Positions 8,406 to 16,732 of a stretch of DNA of 55,076 nt are shown here, piece after piece. The DNA lies in assembly GCA_003001795.1 (NCBI GenBank), contig PVNI01000026.1, positions 1-55,076 on the forward strand. Reading direction: 5' to 3'. The translations under genes and the position numbers were made by a program. Each line of letters starts with the position of its first letter. Position 1 is the stretch's first letter. The notes beneath the pieces were generated by a model. The model was not told the origin of the DNA. It saw only the letters and a list, made by a program, of their open reading frames with translations, and did no database searches. This DNA comes from Actinomadura viridilutea (GTDB lineage: Bacteria; Actinomycetota; Actinomycetes; Streptosporangiales; Streptosporangiaceae).

Positions 8406-10205
8406 ATGAAGATTCCTTCGTCCCTGTCCCGGTTCGGCCGTCCCGCTGTCCAGCACCGACCACGGTTGGCCGACTTTCTCGGGCCGTCAGCACTTCGGGT
8501 CGGTTCTCGGCGCGTTCAGCTCCCCGAAGGCATGTGCGCGTCCTTCGCGATAACCGGCTACCCGCGAGAGGTCGGTGCGGGATGGCTGGAACCCCTGCTG
8601 ACCTACCCCGGTCATCTGGACCTTTCCCTGCACATCGAACCGATCCCGCCGATGGTCGCCGTGCAGCGGCTACGCCGTCAGCTCGCCCGGCTGGAGTCCT
8701 CGTCGCGTTCCGACGCCCAGGCCGGGCGGCTGACCGACTTCGCCGCCGAAGCCGCCGCCGACGACGCAGCCGAACTGTCCGCCGCGCTGGCGCGCGGCCA
8801 CGGAAAGCTGTTTCGCGTCGGCCTCTACCTGACCGTCCACGCCCCCGACCAGGACACCCTCGACGGCGAAGTCCAGCAGGTCCGCGCCCTGGCGGCATCG
8901 CTGCTGCTGGACGCGCAACCCACCACGTTCCGGGCCCTGCAAGGCTGGGTCACCACCCTGCCGCTGGGCACCGATCCCCTCAGACTGCGGCGGACCTTCG
9001 ACACCAGCGCGCTGGCAGCCAGCTTCCCCTTCGTCTCCCCAGACCTGGCCGCCCCCGTCGGCGATACCGCCGTGCTCTACGGGCTGAACCTTTCGAGTTC
9101 CGGCGTCGTGGTCTGGGATCGCTTCGCCCAGGACAACCACAACTCCGTCACCATCGCCCGCTCCGGCGCCGGCAAGTCCTACTTCACCAAACTCGAACTT
9201 CTCCGGCTGCTCTACCAAGGCGTCGAAGTCGCCGTCGTGGACCCGGAGGACGAGTACCGGCGTCTGTGCGAGGCGGTCGGCGGCACCCGCCTGCCACTGG
9301 GCGCCGAGGGCGAGTGCTTCAACCCCTTCGACCTTCCCGCAGCGCACGGCCAAGACGCTTTGACCCGCCGGGCGCTGTTCTGCCAGACCCTGGTCTCCAC
9401 GATGATCGGGGAGCCCCTGGCTTCCGACGCTCGCGCGGCCCTGGACCGTGCAGTGGTGGCCGCCTACGCGGCCAAGGGCATCACCGCCGACCCCCGGACC
9501 TGGAAACGCCCCGCTCCGCTGCTTGCCGACCTCGTCGCACAGCTCCACGAAGACAGCGGCTCCGAAGCGGTTGAGCTGGCCGGACGGCTGGAGCCCTACG
9601 TCAGCGGTTCCTATCGGAGTCTGTTCGCCGGTCCGACGACGACCAAGCCGGACGGACACCTCATCGTCTTCTCTCTCCGGGACTTGCCCGACGAGGTGAA
9701 GTCGGTCGGGGTGCTGCTGGCTCTGGACGCCATCTGGCGGCGCGTCGCCAACCCCAACGACCGCCGCAAGCGCTTGGTCGTGGTGGACGAGGCGTGGCTG
9801 CTGATGAAGGAAGCCGAAGGTGCCAAGTTCCTCTACCGACTCGCCAAGTCCGCTCGTAAGCACTGGGCCGGGCTAGCGGTCGTCACCCAGGACGCCGCCG
9901 ACCTGCTCTCCAGCGAACTGGGACAGGCTGTGGTGTCCAATGCCGCCACTCAAGTCCTGCTCCGGCAATCCCCGCAGGCCATCCAAGCCGTTGCCGACGC
10001 CTTCAACCTTTCCGACGGCGAAAAGGCATTCCTGTTGTCCGCCGACCGAGGCGAGGGCCTGCTGTGCGGCGGAACCGCCGGCGACCGAGCCGCCTTCTAC
10101 AGCGAAGCGTCTCCCGCCGAGCACAATCTCGTCACCACCAACCCCGCCGAACTGGCCGAACTCGAAGCATCCGGCCTCGAGAACGACGAGGCAGACCCAC
10201 TGTGA
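8406..10205 (+). CDS. VirB4-like conjugation ATPase
   Basis: A 599-residue ATPase that powers assembly and substrate transfer in type IV secretion-like conjugation. Walker A is ARSGAGKSYF at about residue 252, followed by DPEDEYRRL. Walker B is RLVVVDEAWLLM at about 456, and VVTQDAADLL is the usual downstream segment. The N-terminal 240 residues match the VirB4 N-domain pattern. The frame opens at 8064, but that part is a shadow of the preceding gene; the ATG at 8406 has GGAAG upstream. The stop overlaps the GTG of the coupling protein gene (GTGA). Confidence 0.88.
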   Translation: MKIPSSLSRFGRPAVQHRPRLADFLGPSALRVGSRRVQLPEGMCASFAITGYPREVGAGWLEPLLTYPGHLDLSLHIEPIPPMVAVQRLRRQLARLESSSRSDAQAGRLTDFAAEAAADDAAELSAALARGHGKLFRVGLYLTVHAPDQDTLDGEVQQVRALAASLLLDAQPTTFRALQGWVTTLPLGTDPLRLRRTFDTSALAASFPFVSPDLAAPVGDTAVLYGLNLSSSGVVVWDRFAQDNHNSVTIARSGAGKSYFTKLELLRLLYQGVEVAVVDPEDEYRRLCEAVGGTRLPLGAEGECFNPFDLPAAHGQDALTRRALFCQTLVSTMIGEPLASDARAALDRAVVAAYAAKGITADPRTWKRPAPLLADLVAQLHEDSGSEAVELAGRLEPYVSGSYRSLFAGPTTTKPDGHLIVFSLRDLPDEVKSVGVLLALDAIWRRVANPNDRRKRLVVVDEAWLLMKEAEGAKFLYRLAKSARKHWAGLAVVTQDAADLLSSELGQAVVSNAATQVLLRQSPQAIQAVADAFNLSDGEKAFLLSADRGEGLLCGGTAGDRAAFYSEASPAEHNLVTTNPAELAELEASGLENDEADPL

Positions 10206-12646
10206 CCAGGCCAGCCCACGTCCTACCCGACCTGCTGGACAACCCGCAGCAGTTCATTGACCTCATCGCGGACCACGGCCCCACCCTCGCGGCCATCACA
10301 TTCGCCAGCAGCACCGGGTTCTACGGCGCGCGGTCCTTGGTCTGGCGTTGGCGGAGCAACAGGCTCAGGCAAGGCGCCCGCGTCATTCAGATCTCCCTGC
10401 CACCCGTGGTAGAGCCGTCCAGCGCTTCAGGATGGTGGGCTCACCAGGCAGGACTGCTCCGCCCCGCGTGGAAACGCCTGCTGCTCGGTCAACCCCATGT
10501 CGGCTTCGAGTACGTCGCCGACGCCGCTGGCGTCCGGATCCAGGTCTGGGTGCCCGGCACGGTGCCGCCGGGCATGGTCGAGAAGACGGTCCGGGCAGCG
10601 TGGCCGGGTGCCACCGTCAAGACCGAACCGGCCACACCGCCCATCCCCGTATCCGCGGCCTCGGTCGGCGGCTGCCTCGTGCCAGCCCGACCGGAGCACT
10701 TCCCGCTGGCCAGCGATCATGACGCCGACCCGCTGCGGGCACTGCTCTCGGCGGTCTCGGGCCTCGGCCAAGGCGAGTACGCCGCCGTGCAGATCCTGGC
10801 CCGCCCGGTCACCGGCCGCCGACTCGCGCGCGCCCACCGAGCCGCAGCCGCCCTGCGCGGAGGACGCTCCCGCGCGCCCCAAGCGTGGCTCTTCGATCTG
10901 ATCAGCCCGGGCATGTCGGGCTACTCCCGCGCCGACGAGCTGACACGCATGCATCCCGAACGCGCCGACCAGGTCCGCGCGATCCTGACCAAGGCCGCCC
11001 AGCCGCGCTTCGAAGCGCAGATACGCTACGCTGTCGCCACCGACTCCCGCCCCGAAGCCGCCGCGCGCGGCTGGCTACGCGGACACGCCCACACCCTCGC
11101 CTCCACCTTCGCGCTCTACAGCTCCGCACACCAGCACCTCAAACGCCGCAGACTCCACCGCCCCGCCGCCCACCTCACCTCCCGCCGACTGGGCCGCGGC
11201 TTCCTCCTGTCGGCGGACGAGCTGGCGGCACTCGCTCATCTCCCCCTCGACCCCGACGCGCCTGGAGTAACCCGCGCCGGAGCCCGCCCGGTGGCACCCT
11301 CACCCGCCATCCCCTCCTCGGGCAACGTCCGGATACTCGGCGATGCCGACACCGGCCACCCGCGTCCCGTAGCCCTCTCCGTCGAGGCGGCGCGCCAGCA
11401 CGTCCACGTCCTCGGCGAAACCGGCGTCGGCAAGTCCACCCTGCTCGCCTCGATGATCCTCTCCGACGCCGAAGCAGGCAGAGGCGCCCTGGTGATCGAC
11501 CCAAAAGGCGACCTGATCGTCGACGTCCTCGACCGTCTCCCGTCCAAGGCCGTCAACCGCACGGTCCTGTTCGACCCCTCCGACGCGGCACCGCCTCCAT
11601 CAGTGAACGTCCTCGCCGGCCCCGACCCCGCGTTCGCCGTCGACTCGATCATCACGATCTTCCGCCGCTGCTTCTCCTCCGCCTGGGGACCCCGGCTGGA
11701 CGATCTGATGCGCTCGGCCTGCCTCACCCTCACCCGCGTCAACGGCCCCAAAGCGACCCTGGCGCAAGTCCCCCGCCTGCTCACCGACACCCCGTACCGC
11801 GCCCGGATCACCGCCCAGCTCAACGACGAACTGCTGTCCGGCTTCTGGGCCGACTACGACCAACTCTCCCCAGCCAGCCGCGCAGCCGTCGTCGGGCCCG
11901 TCCTCAACAAGCTCCGCGCCGTCCTGCTCCGCCCCTTCGTCCGAGACGCCCTCTCCTCCAGCGAATCCACCGTCGACATCGGCCGGCACCTCGACTCCGG
12001 CGGCATCATCCTGGCCCGCCTCCCCAAAGGCGTCCTCGGCGAAGACGCCGCACGCCTCCTCGGCTCCCTGCTCCTGGCCCACACCTGGCAGGCCGTCACC
12101 CGCCGCGCCAACGTCCCCGAAGACCAGCGCCCGGACGCGGCAGCCTACGTCGACGAGTGCCACAACTTCCTCAACCTGCCCGGCTCCATCGCCGACGTGC
12201 TCGCCGAGGCCCGCGGCTACCGCCTCTCCCTCGTCCTGGCCCACCAGCACCTCACCCAACTCCCCAAAGACCTGCGTGAGGCGCTGTCTGCCGACGCCCG
12301 CAACAAGCTCTACTTCGCCGCCTCCCCCGAAGACGCCTCCGACCTGGCGCGACACGTCACACCCCTGCTGTCCGCCCATGACCTGGCCCACCTCGGCGCC
12401 TACCAAGTCGCCGCACGCCTGGTCACCGGCGCCGAACAAACCCGCGCCTTCACCTTCCGCACCCGCCCCCTCCCACCCGCAACCCCCGGACGCCAAGACG
12501 CCGTACGAACAGCCGCCCGCCGCTGGTCAACCCCGACCACACGCCCCACGACCCCCACGACACCCCGCACCAAGCGCCTTCTCGCCGACCCCCGTCACCG
12601 GACGAGCCACAGCACCGCACCCAACCGACCGAGGAGGCGCGAATGA
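10202..12646 (+). CDS. VirD4/TraG-like coupling ATPase
   Basis: An 814-residue protein with a membrane-proximal N-terminus, a central region of about 350 residues unlike classical VirD4, and a P-loop motor. Walker A is LGETGVGKSTL at about residue 404, with VIDPKGDLIVDVL just after it. Walker B is AAYVDECHNFLN at about 647, followed by LVLAHQHLTQL, as in TraG/TraD-type coupling proteins. It would recruit the DNA-protein substrate to the channel. The GTG start overlaps the VirB4 stop, and the stop overlaps the next gene's ATG. The last 60 residues are a Thr/Pro/Arg-rich tail. Confidence 0.85.
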   Translation: MTRPAHVLPDLLDNPQQFIDLIADHGPTLAAITFASSTGFYGARSLVWRWRSNRLRQGARVIQISLPPVVEPSSASGWWAHQAGLLRPAWKRLLLGQPHVGFEYVADAAGVRIQVWVPGTVPPGMVEKTVRAAWPGATVKTEPATPPIPVSAASVGGCLVPARPEHFPLASDHDADPLRALLSAVSGLGQGEYAAVQILARPVTGRRLARAHRAAAALRGGRSRAPQAWLFDLISPGMSGYSRADELTRMHPERADQVRAILTKAAQPRFEAQIRYAVATDSRPEAAARGWLRGHAHTLASTFALYSSAHQHLKRRRLHRPAAHLTSRRLGRGFLLSADELAALAHLPLDPDAPGVTRAGARPVAPSPAIPSSGNVRILGDADTGHPRPVALSVEAARQHVHVLGETGVGKSTLLASMILSDAEAGRGALVIDPKGDLIVDVLDRLPSKAVNRTVLFDPSDAAPPPSVNVLAGPDPAFAVDSIITIFRRCFSSAWGPRLDDLMRSACLTLTRVNGPKATLAQVPRLLTDTPYRARITAQLNDELLSGFWADYDQLSPASRAAVVGPVLNKLRAVLLRPFVRDALSSSESTVDIGRHLDSGGIILARLPKGVLGEDAARLLGSLLLAHTWQAVTRRANVPEDQRPDAAAYVDECHNFLNLPGSIADVLAEARGYRLSLVLAHQHLTQLPKDLREALSADARNKLYFAASPEDASDLARHVTPLLSAHDLAHLGAYQVAARLVTGAEQTRAFTFRTRPLPPATPGRQDAVRTAARRWSTPTTRPTTPTTPRTKRLLADPRHRTSHSTAPNRPRRRE

Positions 12647-13548
12647 CCCGACCCGCCACCAGATCACGCAAGCCCAGCACCACCCCACCGCCCCGGGTGA
12701 CGGCCGAACTGCTCGCCGACCTCGCCCGCCGCCTCACCGACCGCGACCGGGACATCCTCGAACTGGTCTGGGAGCACCGCGTCCTGACCACCCACCAGCT
12801 CACCGCCATCTTCTTCTCCAGCGCCACCAAAGCACGCCACCGGCTCCTGGAGCTGTACCGAATGGCGGCACTGGAACGCATGCAACCCTGGACCCCGATC
12901 GGAACACTGCCCTGGCACTGGGTCCTCGGCCCCGCCGGCGCCCACGTCCTCGCCGCACAACGCGGCATCGACCTTGCCGAGCTGGGCTACCGCCGCACCA
13001 CCGCACTCAGTGTCTGCCACTCCCGCCAGCTCGGCCACCTGGTCGGCGTGAACGACTTCTTCGCCGCCCTCCACCGCCACGCCCGGACACGCACCGACGG
13101 CACCCAGCTCGCCGCATGGTGGTCCCAACGCCGCTGCGCCGCACTGTGGGGCGACCTCGTACGCCCCGACGCCTTCGGCCACTGGATCGAACCCAACGCC
13201 CGCGGAGAACAAGCGGGACTCGACTTCTTCCTCGAACACGACACCGGCAGCGAACCCCTAACCCAAGTCGCCGCCAAGCTCGACGGCTACACCGCCCTCG
13301 CCGAATCCAGCGGCATCTCAACCATCGTGCTCTTCTGGCTCCCCAGCACCGCCCGCGAAGCCAACCTCCGCACACACCTCACCGAACAACCCCGCCCAGT
13401 CCCCGTCGCAACCGCCGTCCAGACCCCGCTCACTCACCCACAAGGCCCAGTCGGCCCACTGTGGCTGCCGCTCACCTCACCCGGCCCCCGCCTCCGACTC
13501 GCCGAACTCGCCGACGCCGAAGAACTCGCCCACCCCGGCGAGAGGTGA
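12643..13548 (+). CDS. Replication-relaxation family protein
   Basis: A 301-residue protein of the replication-relaxation type, a family common in actinobacterial conjugative elements. A winged-helix region at about residues 30-95 (LARRLTDRDRDILELV, VLTTHQLTAIFF, RHRLLELYRMAAL) is followed by a compact domain with VNDFFAALHRHA and a segment of conserved acidic residues (RPDAFGHWIE, AGLDFFLEHD). Family members are thought to act in plasmid replication or DNA relaxation, but the biochemistry is poorly defined. In this operon it is the only candidate for a DNA-processing function. ATGA overlap with the coupling ATPase. Confidence 0.78.
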   Translation: MTRPATRSRKPSTTPPPRVTAELLADLARRLTDRDRDILELVWEHRVLTTHQLTAIFFSSATKARHRLLELYRMAALERMQPWTPIGTLPWHWVLGPAGAHVLAAQRGIDLAELGYRRTTALSVCHSRQLGHLVGVNDFFAALHRHARTRTDGTQLAAWWSQRRCAALWGDLVRPDAFGHWIEPNARGEQAGLDFFLEHDTGSEPLTQVAAKLDGYTALAESSGISTIVLFWLPSTAREANLRTHLTEQPRPVPVATAVQTPLTHPQGPVGPLWLPLTSPGPRLRLAELADAEELAHPGER

Positions 13549-13552
13549 CCCG

Positions 13553-14500
13553 TTGAACATCCTCCTCGGTGCGCTTGCGGTCACCTTGCTCCTGATCGTC
13601 GCCCTGCTCGCGGGCCTCACCGGCGCCATGACCTCCCGCCAGGACACATTCCCCGCGTCCTGCGCCCCGCCCGGCCGAGCGGTGGCCGACATCCCCGGCA
13701 ACTACCTAGCGCTCTACCGTCAGGCAGCCGCCAAGTACGGCGTGCCATGGGAGGTGTTGGCCGCGATCGGCAAGGCCGAATCCGACCACGGCCGATCCCG
13801 CCTCCCCGGCATCCGCTCCGGCGAAAACCACGCCGGAGCAGGAGGCCCCATGCAGTTCCTATCGACCACCTGGCGAACCTTCGGCGTCGACGGCGACCAC
13901 GACGGGCGCAAAGACCGCTACAACCCCGCCGACGCCATCCCCGCAGCCGCCCGCTACCTCAAACACAACGGAGCCCCCAAGAAACTGCGAACAGCGATCT
14001 TCCGCTACAACCACTCCCACGACTACGTGACCAAAGTCCTCGCACAAGCCCGCGCCTACGCCAAAGCCCCCGGCGCCACCGCACCCCCGGCAGCCTGCAC
14101 CGCGCCCGCCCTACCGGCGAACGCCGTCGCGGCAAAGGTCGTCGCCTACGCCCATGCCCAACTCGGCAAGCCCTACGTATGGGGAGCCGAAGGCCCCGAC
14201 GCCTTCGACTGCTCCGGCCTCACCTTCGCCGCCTACCGCGCCGCCGGCATCACCCTCCCCCGCGTCTCCGGCGACCAATGGAAGCACACACCCCACATCC
14301 CCAAAGGCCAAGAACAGCCCGGCGACCTCGTCTTCTTCAACTCCGGCCCCGGCACCTCCCCCGACAACCCCGGCCACGTCGGCATCGTCATCGCCCCAGG
14401 CAAGATGATCGCCGCCCCACACCGAGGCACCGTCGTCCAGATCCAGTCCTACAACCGCCGCACCTTGATCGGCTTCTCCCGTCCCACCACGCACCGGTGA
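13553..14500 (+). CDS. Bifunctional cell-wall hydrolase (lytic transglycosylase + NlpC/P60)
   Basis: A 315-residue membrane-anchored peptidoglycan hydrolase. A TTG at 13553 has GAGAGG about 7 bases upstream. Residues 1-27 form a membrane anchor. A lytic-transglycosylase-like domain follows at about 48-165 (VLAAIGKAESDHG with the catalytic-type Glu, GPMQFLSTTWR, NPADAIPAAARYL). The C-terminal NlpC/P60 domain starts near 190, with catalytic Cys220 in DAFDCSGLT and His in NPGHVGIVI. It plays the VirB1-like role of locally opening the cell wall for the mating pore. It is the last gene of the transfer operon. Confidence 0.88.
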   Translation: MNILLGALAVTLLLIVALLAGLTGAMTSRQDTFPASCAPPGRAVADIPGNYLALYRQAAAKYGVPWEVLAAIGKAESDHGRSRLPGIRSGENHAGAGGPMQFLSTTWRTFGVDGDHDGRKDRYNPADAIPAAARYLKHNGAPKKLRTAIFRYNHSHDYVTKVLAQARAYAKAPGATAPPAACTAPALPANAVAAKVVAYAHAQLGKPYVWGAEGPDAFDCSGLTFAAYRAAGITLPRVSGDQWKHTPHIPKGQEQPGDLVFFNSGPGTSPDNPGHVGIVIAPGKMIAAPHRGTVVQIQSYNRRTLIGFSRPTTHR

Positions 14501-14594
14501 CCTATGCCGTTCCGAAACCGCGGCCGCCTTCTCGCAGGCCGCCCCCCATCCGGACAGGAACGCAGGAGGTTACCCGTCGCTATATGGTGTCGGC

Positions 14595-16571
14595 ATGGTC
14601 AAGCGGCACGGGCAGGAGCAGATGGCAAGCCCATACTCAACGGGCGGAGGCGGTTCCGTCCTGGAACATCGCTACGGTGCTGTTCTACTCAGTCACCTTC
14701 TCATAGGTGATCCCATACCCGAGTTGGGCGCAGATGCAGATCCTATATCCATACGCTTTCAAGACAAAATTTCTAGCCCCGTAGATGACTTGGTTGCGGT
14801 CGGCCGCACCCCCGACGGTGCCGAAAGATGGCTGTCAATCGGTGTACGTCGAGCACCGAAGTTCACGAGAAGCGAAGCACCTACTGCTGACCTACTAGTG
14901 TCTTACCTACGAGTGGTCAGCGCTAACTGGGAAGAGGTCTCCGCTGGTCGTTGGCGCCTTGGCTTGGCTGTAGCCAGTCCCAATCAAGCTGTCCAACAGA
15001 TCCGTGAACTTGCTGTCATCGCGCGAGATCAGCCCGATAATGCAGCCTTCCGCACTGCAGTCACAACACCCGGACGAATCAGTCAGGATGTTCGAGACAG
15101 ACTTACCCATTTTGATGCACTGACCAAAAAGGCCGCCGACAAGACGAAAGAGCTTCCGGCCTCAATCGAGACAGCTGAGCTGAGTTGGCGTATACTGCAC
15201 GCTCTTTGGGTGAGGGAACTTCGACTAGAAGGAGTGGATGAAACTGATGCGAGCTTTACTGTCGCACGCCTACGGAACATCGTCCCCGATGGCAGCGTGA
15301 CTGCAGCCAACGACCTATTCAGGGCCCTGGAAAATCTTTCCCGCCGTTATGCCACTTCAGGCGCCAAAGTAACAGAGACAATGCTGCGACAGCATCTCTC
15401 TGGCATGAGGATCCAGACGACCATCATTGACTGGCCCTTTTCCTCCACTCCGCCCACAACTCAGGAGAAGCCGAAGGAGCGGCCATCTAACAACTCTGCA
15501 GCACACGGCGCCACCGAGGAGGGAACCGAAGATGCAGCAACAGACTTTACTGCAACTCTCGATGGATTTCCTAACGCCGCCAGCAGCTCACACATTCTCG
15601 CACAGTTCCAGAGCGCAGCATATGCACTCACCGAGCGAAACGATCGGACTTGGAGACCAGCACTCGACACAGTAGAGCTCATCGGGGAACTGTATCCAAA
15701 GATGCGCCAACGAGTGATCAACCTATTTTGCACCCTTCTACGCTGCCCCACCGACTCGCACGATGCCACGTTTCGCAAGGAAGTCCAGGCTGTGCTGTGC
15801 CGCCAACTCAGTGGACCTCTTACCCTATTGGGCGCTGATCGCCAAGGCGATCAGTGGACAAATCTGAATCTAGATCTGCACGGGGCCCGTTTGACAGACT
15901 TCCAACTTGAAGGCGCCCAAATAGGAAAGCTGGACTTCCCCGGCGCCCACCTCGATGGCGAAACAAGCTTTTCAGAGACCATCTTCGTAGACCATGCCAA
16001 TTTTTCCAACACAACCTTTGCAGGACAAACGTATTTCGCAAGATGCCAATTCAATGACGGAGCAGACTTCAGCGGATCCTCATTCCTGGAATGCAGTTTT
16101 GGCAGGTCAAAGTTCAAAGGAATAGCCAACTTCGGCAATTCGCACCACACGCAAGAGGCATCATTTAGGATGATACTATTGAATGATACAGGAATCTTTG
16201 ATAATGCCAATTTCTGTGATGGTGCGACGTTCGAAGGAAGCGACTTTAGAGGTGATGTGCGTTTCGTTGACACAAACTTCGGCCCTTTGGGACACTTCGA
16301 GTCCGTTGCCTTCCACCAAGGGGTACGATTCAATCGCGCCCGTGCAACACAATTCGATTTTCATGAAGCAGTAAATCTTGGTGGGGCGATACACTCGACC
16401 AACTGGCCGAGCGGATGGATGTCTTTCGACATGACGTGTGCTGCAATCGTCGAAGACGAGCATGAGCGAAAAGCGCTCGTTGAGCCGTGCACAACTTGTC
16501 GACATCGAAGCGAATGTCGCCTAGCAGAGAATGCAAAGCAGCGACTCGAGGAAGATTTCTTCGGTCAGTAG
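14595..16571 (+). CDS. Pentapeptide-repeat protein with Cap4/DUF4297-like N-terminal domain, putative defence gene
   Basis: A 658-residue protein of unusual design. The N-terminal 160 residues carry GGGGSVLEHRYGAVLL, ISSPVDDLVAVG and ERWLSIGVRRAP. Their layout resembles the Glu, Asp and QxK-like positions of DUF4297/Cap4-type nuclease domains, though the QxK site is not intact. A helical middle part of about 260 residues follows. Residues 422-600 are pentapeptide repeats with A(D/N)F/xF steps, such as DHANFSNTTFAGQTYFARC. The end has a possible zinc knuckle, EPCTTCRHRSEC. The gene is visibly richer in AT than its neighbours. An ATG at 14622 with GGAG 5 bases upstream is an equally good start. 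It sits alone as cargo behind the transfer operon. Nuclease function is inferred. Confidence 0.7.
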   Translation: MVKRHGQEQMASPYSTGGGGSVLEHRYGAVLLSHLLIGDPIPELGADADPISIRFQDKISSPVDDLVAVGRTPDGAERWLSIGVRRAPKFTRSEAPTADLLVSYLRVVSANWEEVSAGRWRLGLAVASPNQAVQQIRELAVIARDQPDNAAFRTAVTTPGRISQDVRDRLTHFDALTKKAADKTKELPASIETAELSWRILHALWVRELRLEGVDETDASFTVARLRNIVPDGSVTAANDLFRALENLSRRYATSGAKVTETMLRQHLSGMRIQTTIIDWPFSSTPPTTQEKPKERPSNNSAAHGATEEGTEDAATDFTATLDGFPNAASSSHILAQFQSAAYALTERNDRTWRPALDTVELIGELYPKMRQRVINLFCTLLRCPTDSHDATFRKEVQAVLCRQLSGPLTLLGADRQGDQWTNLNLDLHGARLTDFQLEGAQIGKLDFPGAHLDGETSFSETIFVDHANFSNTTFAGQTYFARCQFNDGADFSGSSFLECSFGRSKFKGIANFGNSHHTQEASFRMILLNDTGIFDNANFCDGATFEGSDFRGDVRFVDTNFGPLGHFESVAFHQGVRFNRARATQFDFHEAVNLGGAIHSTNWPSGWMSFDMTCAAIVEDEHERKALVEPCTTCRHRSECRLAENAKQRLEEDFFGQ

Positions 16572-16732
16572 CCATCAGCACGCAATGGGGGTGGACGGGG
16601 GAGCGCACGTCAGGCTGGGTCGGCCGGGTAAAGCTATATCTCCCCACATTCGGGCAGCTGCCCTGCGGGTGGCGTGGTGCGGATACGGAGGGCGAGGCAT
16701 GCAGGTTGGGCGGCCCCGTCCCGGAACGCGGA

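Noticed and set aside
8670..9863. Minus-strand open frame of 397 codons opposite the VirB4 gene
   Set aside because: It is the antisense shadow of a confident ATPase gene with both Walker motifs; the translation has no domain and no ribosome site.
16653..16664. Palindrome GGGCAGCTGCCC between convergent genes
   Set aside because: Short and loop-less with no T-run; such palindromes are expected by chance in GC-rich DNA.
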